64,000 nucleotides of DNA from Halomonas beimenensis (GTDB lineage: Bacteria; Pseudomonadota; Gammaproteobacteria; Pseudomonadales; Halomonadaceae), in the NCBI RefSeq assembly GCF_002549795.1, contig NZ_CP021435.1, positions 310,001-374,000 of the forward strand. Direction: 5' to 3'. Both the position numbers and the translations under genes were made by a program. Positions within the stretch are counted from its first letter, which is position 1; each line of letters begins with the position of its first letter. Under the pieces are notes generated by a model. It ran no database searches. It worked only from the letters and a program-made list of their open reading frames with translations, and was not told where the DNA came from. Below, piece by piece: positions 40,899 through 49,546 of the stretch.

Positions 40899-42926
40899 AT
40901 GCGTATCGTCGAGACGTTTCCCTGCCGGGTCATGGAGGAGGAGACCTGGATCCCGATGGCCGACGGCACCCGCCTGGCGGCGCGGATCTGGCGCCCGGTG
41001 GATGCCGACCAGCATCCGGTGCCGGCGATCCTGGAATACCTGCCCTACCGCAAGCGGGACCTGACCGCCGCCCGCGACGTGCAGAGCCACCCCTACTGGG
41101 CCGGGCACGGCTATGCCGGGGTGCGGGTCGACATCCGCGGCACCGGGGAGTCCGACGGCGTGCTCACCGACGAGTACCTGCCCGAGGAACTGGCCGACGG
41201 GGTGGCGATCATCGAGTGGCTGGCCGAACAGCCCTGGTGCAGCGGCGAGGTGGGCATGGTGGGGATCTCCTGGGGCGGCTTCAACGGCCTGCAGATCGCC
41301 GCCCTGGCCCCGCCGGCGCTCAAGGCGGTGATCACCCTGTGTTCCACCGACGATCGCTACGCCGACGACATCCACCACATGGGCGGCTGCCTGCTGGGGG
41401 ACAACCTGTCCTGGGCCTCGACCATGTTCGACGGCAACGCCTGCCCGCCGGATCCCGAGCTGGTCGGGGAACGCTGGCGGGAGATGTGGCTCGAGCGTCT
41501 CGACGGCAGCGGCCTGTGGCTGTCCCAATGGCTCGAGCACCAGCGCCGGGACGAGTACTGGAAGCATGGCTCGGTCTGCGAGGACTTCGACGCCATCCGC
41601 TGCCCGGTCTATGCCATCAGCGGCTGGGCCGACGGCTACTGCAACGCCGTCTTCCGCCTGCTGGCCGGCCTCAAGGTGCCGCGCAAGGGGCTGGTCGGCC
41701 CCTGGGCCCACAAGTACCCGCACCTGGGCGTGCCCGGGCCGGCCGTCGGCTTCCTGCAGGACTCGCTGCGCTGGTGGGATCACTGGCTCAAGGGCCAGGA
41801 CACCGGGATCATGGACGAGCCCATGCTGCGGGTGTGGATGCAGGAATCGGTGCCGCCCTCGGCCCGCTACGACGTGCGCCCGGGCCGCTGGGTGGCCGAG
41901 CCGAGCTGGCCGTCGCCGAATATCCAGCCGTCGTCCTTCCGTCTCACCGTGGGGCACGACCTGCTGCCCGAGGCCGAGGGTGTCGACGACGAGGCGGTGC
42001 TGACCGTGCGCTCGCCGCTGTCGGTGGGGCTCTTCGCCGGCAAGTGGTGCTCCTACAACGCCCCGCCCGACCTGCCCCATGACCAGCGCGACGAGGACGG
42101 CGGGGCGCTGATCTTCCAGACGCCGCGCCTCGATCAGGCCCTGGAGATCTGCGGCCAGCCGATGGCCGAGCTGGAACTCGAGGCCGACCAGGCGGTGGCC
42201 ATGGTGGCCCTGCGGCTGATCGATGTCGCCGAGGACGACAAGTCCACACGGGTCTCCTATGGCCTGCTGAACCTCACCCACCGCGACAGCGACGAGCACC
42301 CCGAGCCCCTGGAACCGGGCAGGCGCTACCGCGTCCGGGTGTCGCTGAAGCATATCGCCCAGCAGTTTCCCCCCGGGCATGCCATCCGCCTGGCGATCTC
42401 CACCAGCTACTGGCCGCTGGCCTGGCCGGCGCCCCGGCCGGTCAAGCTGACCCTCTGTCCCGGCAGGAGCCGGCTGGTCCTGCCCATGCGGGCGCCGCGC
42501 CCCGAGGAGGAGGCGGCCCTGCCGGCCTTCGCCGAGCCCGAGGGCGCGCCGCCGATCGCCAAGACCCTGATCCAGCCGACCCAGGAGAGCTGGCGGGTGA
42601 TCCGCGACCTGGCCAACGACAAGACGACCCTGGAGGTGATCAACGACGAGGGGCGCTATCGCCTGGACGACATCGGCATGGAGATCGCGGCCCGGGTCAC
42701 CGAGCGCTACAGCTATTCCTACGGCAGCTACGACAGCCTCAGCGGCTGGACCGAGTGGGAGCGCAGCTTCCGCCGAGGGGACTGGGAGGTGCGCACCCTG
42801 ACCCGCACCCTGATGACCTGCGACGCCGAGAGCTTCCGGCTGCGGGCCACCCTGGACGCCTGGGAAGGCGAGACGCGCATCTATGCCCGGACCTGGGACG
42901 AGGCCATTCCCCGGGACCTGGTCTGA
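40899..42926 (+). CDS. CocE/NonD-family serine hydrolase (S15 peptidase-like)
   Basis: This 675-residue alpha/beta hydrolase has the X-Pro dipeptidyl-peptidase (S15) catalytic domain and a C-terminal jelly-roll domain (PepX_C). The N-terminal region is WIPMADGTRLAARIWRP; the nucleophile Ser is in GMVGISWGGFNG; the acid is probably the Asp in SGWADGY and the His is in GPWAHKYPHLG. Members hydrolyse esters or amides of acyl or aminoacyl groups (cocaine esterase, glutaryl acylase). There is no signal peptide, so it is cytosolic. It is closely spaced between the ATP-grasp and VOC genes with Shine-Dalgarno GAGGAGG. Confidence 0.88.
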   Translation: MRIVETFPCRVMEEETWIPMADGTRLAARIWRPVDADQHPVPAILEYLPYRKRDLTAARDVQSHPYWAGHGYAGVRVDIRGTGESDGVLTDEYLPEELADGVAIIEWLAEQPWCSGEVGMVGISWGGFNGLQIAALAPPALKAVITLCSTDDRYADDIHHMGGCLLGDNLSWASTMFDGNACPPDPELVGERWREMWLERLDGSGLWLSQWLEHQRRDEYWKHGSVCEDFDAIRCPVYAISGWADGYCNAVFRLLAGLKVPRKGLVGPWAHKYPHLGVPGPAVGFLQDSLRWWDHWLKGQDTGIMDEPMLRVWMQESVPPSARYDVRPGRWVAEPSWPSPNIQPSSFRLTVGHDLLPEAEGVDDEAVLTVRSPLSVGLFAGKWCSYNAPPDLPHDQRDEDGGALIFQTPRLDQALEICGQPMAELELEADQAVAMVALRLIDVAEDDKSTRVSYGLLNLTHRDSDEHPEPLEPGRRYRVRVSLKHIAQQFPPGHAIRLAISTSYWPLAWPAPRPVKLTLCPGRSRLVLPMRAPRPEEEAALPAFAEPEGAPPIAKTLIQPTQESWRVIRDLANDKTTLEVINDEGRYRLDDIGMEIAARVTERYSYSYGSYDSLSGWTEWERSFRRGDWEVRTLTRTLMTCDAESFRLRATLDAWEGETRIYARTWDEAIPRDLV

Positions 42927-42935
42927 AGGCGCGCC

Positions 42936-43364
42936 ATGCCGACCGTCCTGGGGATCGACCACCTGGTGCTGAGGGTCACCGACCTGGCCGCCATGCTGGA
43001 CTTCTACGTCGAGGGGCTGGGCTGTGCCGTGGAGCGCCACGACGAGGCGCTGGGGCTGGTGCAGCTGCGCGCCGGCGATGCCCTGATCGACCTGGTGCCC
43101 GTCGACGGCGAGCTGGGTCGACGGGGCGGCGCCGCACCGGGGGCCGAGGGCCATAACCTGGACCATTTCTGCCTGCGCCTCGCGCACTTCGACGCCGATC
43201 GGTTGCGGGCCGAGCTCGCCACCCACGGCATCGTGCTGGGAGAGGTGAAGCGTCGTCGCGGTGCCGAGGGCGCCGGGCCCTCGGCCTACGTCGAGGATCC
43301 CATGGGCAATCGCGTGGAGCTCAAGGGGCCGCCGGAGGGTGCCGGCCGCGCCGCCGGCTGCTAG
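42936..43364 (+). CDS. VOC-family (glyoxalase/dioxygenase fold) protein
   Basis: This 142-residue single-domain VOC protein has metal-ligand positions His in GIDHLVLRV, His in NLDHFCLRL and Glu in GNRVELKG, the pattern of virulence-protein/glyoxalase-like VOC proteins. Enzymes of this fold act on lactoylglutathione-like adducts, aromatic diols or antibiotics. The substrate is unknown. It starts 9 bases after the CocE/NonD gene, so it is probably cotranscribed. Confidence 0.85.
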   Translation: MPTVLGIDHLVLRVTDLAAMLDFYVEGLGCAVERHDEALGLVQLRAGDALIDLVPVDGELGRRGGAAPGAEGHNLDHFCLRLAHFDADRLRAELATHGIVLGEVKRRRGAEGAGPSAYVEDPMGNRVELKGPPEGAGRAAGC

Positions 43365-43394
43365 GCTGGCGGCTCCACTCCACAGGGATGCCCC

Positions 43395-44753
43395 ATGAGC
43401 GTGATGACCGCCGACGCGCCGGCGAGGCCCTGGGCCTCGCGCAAGGAGATCCTGGGCTGGGCGATGTTCGATTTCGCCAACCAGGCCTATACCCTGCTGA
43501 TCATCACGGTGGTGTTCGGCGAGCTGTTCACCACCGTGATCGTCGGCGATCGCGGCGACGACTACCGGCTCGCCAACTTCCTCTGGAGCCTGGCCCTGGC
43601 GGTGAGCTACCTGCTGGTGGTGGTGACCGGGCCGCTGTGCGGGGCGGTGATGGACTACCGCGCGGCCAAGAAGGTCTTCCTCTTCGTCAGCTACCTGGCC
43701 ACCGTGGCCGCCACGGCGCTGCTCTACTTCGTCGCCCCCGGCTTTGTCTGGCTGGGCCTCGTGTTGATCGTGGTCTCCAACTACGCCTACTCCATGGGCG
43801 AGTCCTTCATCGCCGCCTTCCTGCCCGACCTGGGCCCGCCCGAGGCGCTGGGACGGATCTCGGGGTTCGGTTGGGCGCTGGGCTACCTGGGCGGGCTGGT
43901 CGCCGCCGGTTTCACCCTGGTGGTGCTGGGGGAGGCCAGCACCGAGAACTTCGACCGCATCCGCTGGGTGGGCCCCTTCGCCGCCGGCTTCTTCCTGGTC
44001 ACCGCCATTCCCACCTTCCTGTGGGTGCGCGAGCGCGGCACCCCCCAGCCTCCGGGACGGTCCTACCGGGAGATCGCCTGGCGGCGCGTCTCGACGACGC
44101 TCCACGAGCTCAAGCGCTTCCGGGACCTGGCGACCTTCTTGGTCTCGTTGCTGTTCTCCATGGCCGGGGTCTACATCATCATCGCCTTCGCCTTCATCTA
44201 TGGCGCCCAGGTGATCGGCTGGGACGCCACGGTGCGCAACCTCATGTTCATCATCGTCCAGATCACCGCCGCCGCCGGGGCGCTGGGCTTCGGCGCGATC
44301 CAGGACCGCATCGGCACCAAGGTCACCTACCTGATCACCCTGACCCTGTGGGTGGCCGCCATCCTGGCCATCTGGGCCACGCCCTCGCTCACCGCCGGGC
44401 TCAACGCGACGTTCGGGCTCGACTGGCAGGCCCAGCACCTGTTCCTGGTGGTGGGCTGCCTGGCGGGGCTCAGCCTGGGGTCGAGCCAGTCCGCCAGCCG
44501 CGCCCTGGTGGGGCTCTTCTCGCCGACCCGCAAGGCCGCCGAGTTCTTCGGCTTCTGGGGGCTGGCCAACAAGCTCGCCGGCGTGGTGGGCATCGTCGGC
44601 CTGGGGCTGCTGCAGTCCGTGGTGGGCCTGCAGGCCTCGATCCTGCTGTGCGCTGGCCTGTTCCTGGTCGCCATCCTGATCTGCCTGGGCGTCAGCCAGG
44701 GGCGGGGGATGCAGGCGGCGAGGGAGTGGGAAGCCCGAAACGGCCAGGCCTGA
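43395..44753 (+). CDS. MFS transporter, UMF1/Atg22-like
   Basis: This 452-residue membrane protein has about 12 hydrophobic helices and the UMF1 (vacuole effluxer Atg22-like) start GWAMFDFANQAYTLLIITVVFGELF, then NYAYSMGESFIAAFLPDLG and GRISGFGWALGYLGG. Yeast Atg22 exports amino acids from vacuoles; bacterial UMF1 substrates are largely unknown. As the last gene of the ATP-grasp unit it may export or import the ligase product or a precursor. It converges on a degraded flavin-reductase remnant. Confidence 0.88.
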   Translation: MSVMTADAPARPWASRKEILGWAMFDFANQAYTLLIITVVFGELFTTVIVGDRGDDYRLANFLWSLALAVSYLLVVVTGPLCGAVMDYRAAKKVFLFVSYLATVAATALLYFVAPGFVWLGLVLIVVSNYAYSMGESFIAAFLPDLGPPEALGRISGFGWALGYLGGLVAAGFTLVVLGEASTENFDRIRWVGPFAAGFFLVTAIPTFLWVRERGTPQPPGRSYREIAWRRVSTTLHELKRFRDLATFLVSLLFSMAGVYIIIAFAFIYGAQVIGWDATVRNLMFIIVQITAAAGALGFGAIQDRIGTKVTYLITLTLWVAAILAIWATPSLTAGLNATFGLDWQAQHLFLVVGCLAGLSLGSSQSASRALVGLFSPTRKAAEFFGFWGLANKLAGVVGIVGLGLLQSVVGLQASILLCAGLFLVAILICLGVSQGRGMQAAREWEARNGQA

Positions 44754-44756
44754 GCC

Positions 44757-44909
44757 TCAGGCGGGCCGCTCGAGGGCAAAGCGATCGGTGCCGCGCGCGT
44801 AGTCGGTGCCGGCTATCCGGCCGACCGGGCGCGGGGCGATGCTCCCGGAGAACAGGCGATAGAGGGTGCCGGTATCCAGCGCGTCGGCGGGAAGGAGGGC
44901 ATCGTCCAT
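44757..44909 (-). pseudogene. Internally deleted flavin-reductase-like remnant (50 residues)
   Basis: This short open frame reads like two ends of a flavin reductase (FMN-binding split barrel) joined together. The first 30 residues, ending LYRLFSGSIAPRPVG, match the typical N-terminus, where APRP(V/I)-aromatic precedes the barrel. The last 22 (VGRIAGTDYARGTDRFALERPA) look like the typical C-terminal end of the same family (RPVGRLGG-YAR-type). About 150 residues between them would be missing, apparently through a join at a shared RPVG codon block. No good Shine-Dalgarno sequence is present. The family assignment is by pattern memory and moderate. Confidence 0.45.
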
Positions 44910-45007
44910 GGGGGGACCCCCGACGGTGAGGGCTGCTCACCCCAGCATGGGCAGGGGAGCGCGTCCAGTGTCATGATATCCACAGGGCGATGACGAAGGG
45001 GCGGTGA

Positions 45008-45535
45008 ATGGCGGAGGAACGCGGCGGGGCGAGGCGCGCCGGCCTGGGCATGATGCTGGCCTTCTGGGTGCTGTTCATCGGGCTCGGCACCTGGTGGTTC
45101 CAGGGCGTGCTCGAGGAGCGGACGAACCCCAATGCCCACCTGGTGCATGCCGTGGCGGGTGACGAGATCACCCTGAAGCGCAACGCCGCCGGCCACTTCG
45201 TCGCCACCGGCCGGCTCAACGGCGAGCCGGTGCCCATGCTGCTGGACACCGGCGCCACCTATGTGGCCGTGCCCGCCGACCTGGCACGCCGGCTGGCGCT
45301 GCCCCGCCTGGGCGAGGCCTGGTTCTCCACCGCCAACGGCCGGGTACGGGGCCGGCTCACCCGCCTCGACGAGGTCAGCCTCGGCGGCTTCACCGCCCGT
45401 GACGTGCGGGGCTCCATCGGCCCTGGCCTCCACGACGACGTGGTGCTGCTGGGCATGAGTTTCCTGGGGCGCTTCGACATCCGGATCCGCGGCGAGACGA
45501 TGACCCTGCGCCTGCCCGAGGGCGAAGAGGGCTGA
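45008..45535 (+). CDS. Membrane-anchored retropepsin-like aspartic protease (clan AA)
   Basis: This 175-residue protein has one N-terminal membrane helix (LGMMLAFWVLFIGLGTWWF) and a periplasmic retropepsin-type domain. The active site is LLDTGATYVAVP, with the flap and second-half hydrophobic glycine motif VVLLGMSFLGRFDIRI. Length and layout match the TIGR02281-type clan AA proteases. It probably works as a homodimer; its substrates are unknown. Confidence 0.88.
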   Translation: MAEERGGARRAGLGMMLAFWVLFIGLGTWWFQGVLEERTNPNAHLVHAVAGDEITLKRNAAGHFVATGRLNGEPVPMLLDTGATYVAVPADLARRLALPRLGEAWFSTANGRVRGRLTRLDEVSLGGFTARDVRGSIGPGLHDDVVLLGMSFLGRFDIRIRGETMTLRLPEGEEG

Positions 45536-45552
45536 GGGCTCGCGACGAGCCC
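45536..45552 (+). terminator. Short hairpin after the aspartic protease gene
   Basis: GGGCTCG-CGA-CGAGCCC starts one base after the stop codon. The stem is 7 bp and there is no T-run. Confidence 0.4.
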
Positions 45553-45593
45553 CCGGCTCTGACGCCCCGGCGGCGGGCTGATATCATGGCGGC

Positions 45594-47273
45594 ATGAACA
45601 GCGCCACGTCCGCCGCCTCGCTGACGGCCTCCCTGGACGACCCCTTCTACTACCTGGCCAACTTCCAGTGCGTGCTGGACTGGGTGGCCGCGCGTCACGA
45701 CGACCTGCTCATCGAGCCCGAACGCGCCTTCCTCGCCGATTTCCCGGCCCTGCCGCGGGCCTCCCGGGCGCTGCTGGTGCGCATGGTGATGCGCAAGGGA
45801 GAGCACTTCCGCACCTCCCGGCTGGCCTACGACGAGATCGGCGACATCGAGGAAGCCCTGAGCCCCCTGGTGGCGGCCGGCTGGGTGGAGGATGCCCCGG
45901 CACTGCCCGTCGACGAACTCTGCCGCCAGCTTCGCCTGCCGGAACTGCGACATGCCCTGGCCGGGGACAGCGCCGCGGCGGGCCTGTCCACGAGCGCCGC
46001 CAAGGGCGCGCTGCGGGAGGCGCTGGCGGCCCGGGAGCTCGCGCCCCGGCGGCTGAGCGAGTGGTGGCCCGAGGCACCGGACCGGGTGGTGCGGCTGACG
46101 TGCATGGACCTCTGCGATCGCCTGCGTTTGATGTTCTTCGGCAACCTGCGCCAGGACTGGGCCGAGTTCGTGCTCGCCGAGCTCGGCCTGCAACGCTTCG
46201 AGACGGTGCCCTTCGCGGCGAACTCCCGGGCCTTCCAGCACCGCGCCGAGGTCGACGCCTACCTGGGCCTGCACCGGCTGCGCGAGCGTCTCGACGACGG
46301 CGACTGCCCCTCGGCATTGGCCCGGGAGGTGCCGGCCCCGCCGGACAATGCCTGGCTGGCCGCCCGCCGGGCCCGGTTGCTGCTGGCCCTGGGCCGCGAG
46401 GCCGAGCGCCGGGGCGAGGCCGATACGGCACTGGCCTGCTATGCGGACGCCGGGCTCGGCGAGGCCCGAGTCCGCCGGCTGCGCCTGCTCGAGCGTCTCG
46501 GCGAGCACGACCTTGCCCTGCGCGAGCTCGAGGCCGTCGACCCGGTGGACGAGGCCGAGCGCCAGGCCCTGTCGCGGCTGCGCCCCAGGCTGTGTCGCAA
46601 GCTGGGCCTGTCGATCCCCCCCCGAGCGCCGGAACCGGCGCCCGAGCGGCTGGATCTGGTCCTGCCCCCCGGCCCGGGCGGGGTGGAACGGGCCGTGGCG
46701 GCGCACCTGGGGACGGCGGAGGCCCCGGTCCACTACGTCGAGAACACCCTGATCGGCGGGCTCTTCGGGCTGCTGTGCTGGGACGCCGTCTTCGCGCCGC
46801 TGCCCGGAGCCTTCTTCCATCCTTTCCACAGCGGGCCGGCGGACCTCGGCCGCGAGGACTTCGTGGCCCGGCGCCGGAGGCTGTTCGAGGCCTGCCTGGC
46901 CGAGCTCGACGACGGCCGCTATCGGGAGAGCATCCGTGCGCGCTGGCGGACCAAGCAGGGGCTGGCCTCGCCCTTCGTGCACTGGGGCGCGCTGGACGAG
47001 CCCCTCCTGGAGCGGGCCCTGGCCACCATCCCGCCCGCCCACCTGCGGGCCTGCTTCGAGCGGTTCCTCGAGGATCCTCGCGTCAATCGTGCGGGCCTGC
47101 CCGACCTGATTCAGTTCCTTCCCGCGTCCGGCGCCGGCGAGCCCGCCTATCGGCTGATCGAGGTCAAGGGGCCGGGAGACCGGCTGCAGGACAACCAGCG
47201 CCGCTGGCTGGCTCGCTTCCAGGCCCACGGGATTCCCGTGGCGGTCTGTCACGTGCGCTGGGAGGCGGGGTGA
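45594..47273 (+). CDS. FAN1-type VRR-NUC nuclease
   Basis: This 559-residue protein begins with the bacterial FAN1 N-terminal motif DDPFYYLANFQCVLDWVAARH and has a SAP-like/helical region with TPR-like helices in the middle. The C-terminal VRR-NUC domain has NRAGLPDLIQF near residue 500 and the E-x-K pair in LIEVKGPGDRLQDNQRRW near 523. FAN1 is a structure-specific 5' flap endo/exonuclease for DNA interstrand-crosslink repair. The stop codon overlaps the GTG start of the helicase gene (GTGA), so the two are probably translated together. Confidence 0.9.
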   Translation: MNSATSAASLTASLDDPFYYLANFQCVLDWVAARHDDLLIEPERAFLADFPALPRASRALLVRMVMRKGEHFRTSRLAYDEIGDIEEALSPLVAAGWVEDAPALPVDELCRQLRLPELRHALAGDSAAAGLSTSAAKGALREALAARELAPRRLSEWWPEAPDRVVRLTCMDLCDRLRLMFFGNLRQDWAEFVLAELGLQRFETVPFAANSRAFQHRAEVDAYLGLHRLRERLDDGDCPSALAREVPAPPDNAWLAARRARLLLALGREAERRGEADTALACYADAGLGEARVRRLRLLERLGEHDLALRELEAVDPVDEAERQALSRLRPRLCRKLGLSIPPRAPEPAPERLDLVLPPGPGGVERAVAAHLGTAEAPVHYVENTLIGGLFGLLCWDAVFAPLPGAFFHPFHSGPADLGREDFVARRRRLFEACLAELDDGRYRESIRARWRTKQGLASPFVHWGALDEPLLERALATIPPAHLRACFERFLEDPRVNRAGLPDLIQFLPASGAGEPAYRLIEVKGPGDRLQDNQRRWLARFQAHGIPVAVCHVRWEAG

Positions 47274-49546
47274 GCGAGACGGCGGGCTATCGGATCGCCG
47301 TGCGGGCGCTGTGCGAGTTCACCGCCCGGCGCGGCGACCTGGATCACCGCTTCACCCCCGCGCCCAGCGCCCGGGAGGGGATCGAGGGCCATGCCCGGGT
47401 ACGCGAGCGGCGAGGCGAGGGCTACGAGGCCGAACTGCCGCTGTCCGGGGAGTTCCGGAGCCTGACGGTCGCCGGCCGCGCCGACGGTTATGATCCGGCC
47501 GCCAACCGCCTGGAGGAGATCAAGACCCACCGCGGCAGCCTGGAGCGCATGACGGCCAACCAGCGCGCCCTGCACTGGGCCCAGGCGGAGGTCTACGGCG
47601 CCCTGCTGTGCGCCGAACGCGGGCTCGAGTCCCTGACCCTGGCGCTGGTCTACCTGGATGTCGCCACCGGTCGCGAGACGCGGCTGACCCGGGAAGCCAG
47701 GGCCGACGACCTCCAGGCCGGCTTCGAGGCCCATTGCCGGGCCTTCCTGGCCTGGGCCGAGCAGGAGGCGGCGCATCGGGCGGCCCGGGACGCGGCCCTG
47801 TCGCGGCTCGCCTTCCCCCACGACGACTTCCGTCCCGGCCAGCGCGCCCTGGCGGAGGACGCCTACCGGGCCGCGGCGACCGGCCGCTGCCTGCTGGCGC
47901 AGGCGCCCACCGGCATCGGCAAGACCCTGGGGACCCTCTTCCCGCTGCTCGCCGCCATGCCCCGCCAGGCCCTCGACCGGCTGGCCTTCCTGACCATGAA
48001 GACCCCGGGGCGGCGCCTGGCCCTGGACGCCCTGGCGGACCTGGGCGCCGCCGACGGCGAGCCTCGCCTGCCGCTGCGGGTGCTGGAGCTGGTGGCCCGG
48101 GACAAGGCCTGCGAGCATCCCGACCGCGCCTGCCACGGCGAGGCCTGCCCGCTGGCGGAGGGCTTCTTCGATCGCCTGCCGGCGGCGCGCCGGGACGCCG
48201 TGGCTCGCGGTTGGTGGGATCGCGGCGCGCTGCGCGAGGTGGCGCTCGATCACGGCGTCTGTCCCTACTACCTGGGCCAGGAGCTGGCCCGCTGGGCCGA
48301 CGTGCTGGTCGGCGACGTCAACCATTACTTCGACGATGGCGCCCTGATCCATGGCCTGGTGCAGGTCGACGGCACCCGGCTCGGCCTGCTGGTGGACGAG
48401 GCCCACAACCTGGTCGACCGGGCCCGGGGCATGTACAGCGCCGAGCTGGACCAGCGCCGGCTGAACCGGTTGCGCAGGTCGGCGCCCCCGGCCCTGTCGA
48501 GGCCGCTGGGACGCCTGGCCCGGCGCTGGCAGGCGCTGCTGCGCGAGGTCGACGAGTGTGACTGGCAGGCCCTGGACGAGCTGCCCCGGGGGCTGGTCGG
48601 CGCCCTCCAGCAGGCGGTGGCGGCGATCACCGACTACCTGGGCGAGCATCCGAGCGGGGCCGATCCGGCCCTGCAGGAGTTCCTCTTCGAGGCCCTGGCC
48701 TTTGCCCGGCTGGCGGAACGCTTCGGCGGGCACTCCCTGTGCGAGCTGCGCCGTCCCGGGCGAGGGCGGGCCCGGCTGGCGATCCGCAACCTGATCCCGG
48801 CGGACTTCCTGGCGCCGCGCTTCGAGGCCGCCCGGTGCGCGGTGCTGTTCTCGGCGACCCTCAGCCCGGCGGCCTATCACCGTGACCTGCTGGGGCTGCC
48901 CGACGACGCCGTGAGCCGTCGGGTGGCCGCCCCCTTCGCCGCCGAGCAGCTCGAGGTGCGATGCCGCACCGACGTCTCCACCCGGCTGGTCGACCGCGAG
49001 GCCTCGCTTGCGCCCATCGTCGCCGAGCTGGCCGGCCAGTACCGGCGCCGCCCGGGGCACTACCTGGCCTTCTTCAGCAGCTTCGCCTACCTGGAGGCGG
49101 CGCTTGCGCGCCTGCGCGAGGCCTGCCCGGCGATCCCGGTGCGCGCCCAGCATCGCGGCATGGACGAGGCCGAGCGCGAGGCCTTCCTGGCCGGCTTCGT
49201 CCCCGGGGAGGCGGGCATCGCCTTCGCCGTGCTCGGCGGGGCCTTCGCCGAGGGCATCGACCTCCCCGGCGAGCGGTTGATCGGGGCCTTCGTCGCCATC
49301 CTGGGCCTGCCGCCCTTCGATCCCTTCCACGAGGTGCTCAAGGCGCGGCTCGAGGCGCGCTTCGGCCGCGGCCACGACTACGCCTACCGGATCCCCGGCA
49401 TGATCAAGGTGGTGCAGGCCGCCGGGCGAGTCATCCGCGGCCCCGAGGACCGCGGCGTGGTGGTGCTGATGGATGACCGCTTCGCCCGGGCCGAGAACCG
49501 GGCGCTGCTGCCCGACTGGTGGCGGCTCGGTTCAGGATCGGCCTGA
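47270..49546 (+). CDS. PD-(D/E)XK nuclease-XPD/DinG-type helicase fusion
   Basis: This 758-residue protein has, in order, an N-terminal nuclease-like domain (GRADGYD with D and EEIKTHRG with E-x-K, about residues 68-86), helicase Walker A APTGIGKTLGT (about 212-222), four cysteines for a 4Fe-4S cluster (C-EHPDRA-C-HGEA-C near 280-292 and C in GVCPYY near 330), DEAH box LLVDEAHNL, SATL, and the C-terminal motif VVQAAGRVIRG. Such XPD-like helicases unwind 5' to 3'. The nuclease half is inferred from motif pattern. GTG 47270 is the start, overlapping the FAN1 stop. It convergently overlaps the Kef-type gene by 15 bp. Confidence 0.88.
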   Translation: MSETAGYRIAVRALCEFTARRGDLDHRFTPAPSAREGIEGHARVRERRGEGYEAELPLSGEFRSLTVAGRADGYDPAANRLEEIKTHRGSLERMTANQRALHWAQAEVYGALLCAERGLESLTLALVYLDVATGRETRLTREARADDLQAGFEAHCRAFLAWAEQEAAHRAARDAALSRLAFPHDDFRPGQRALAEDAYRAAATGRCLLAQAPTGIGKTLGTLFPLLAAMPRQALDRLAFLTMKTPGRRLALDALADLGAADGEPRLPLRVLELVARDKACEHPDRACHGEACPLAEGFFDRLPAARRDAVARGWWDRGALREVALDHGVCPYYLGQELARWADVLVGDVNHYFDDGALIHGLVQVDGTRLGLLVDEAHNLVDRARGMYSAELDQRRLNRLRRSAPPALSRPLGRLARRWQALLREVDECDWQALDELPRGLVGALQQAVAAITDYLGEHPSGADPALQEFLFEALAFARLAERFGGHSLCELRRPGRGRARLAIRNLIPADFLAPRFEAARCAVLFSATLSPAAYHRDLLGLPDDAVSRRVAAPFAAEQLEVRCRTDVSTRLVDREASLAPIVAELAGQYRRRPGHYLAFFSSFAYLEAALARLREACPAIPVRAQHRGMDEAEREAFLAGFVPGEAGIAFAVLGGAFAEGIDLPGERLIGAFVAILGLPPFDPFHEVLKARLEARFGRGHDYAYRIPGMIKVVQAAGRVIRGPEDRGVVVLMDDRFARAENRALLPDWWRLGSGSA

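Noticed and set aside
39819-44438. 1539-codon minus-strand open frame
   Set aside because: Runs antisense across four well-supported genes; composition is typical of the shadow of GC-rich codons and no domain is recognisable.
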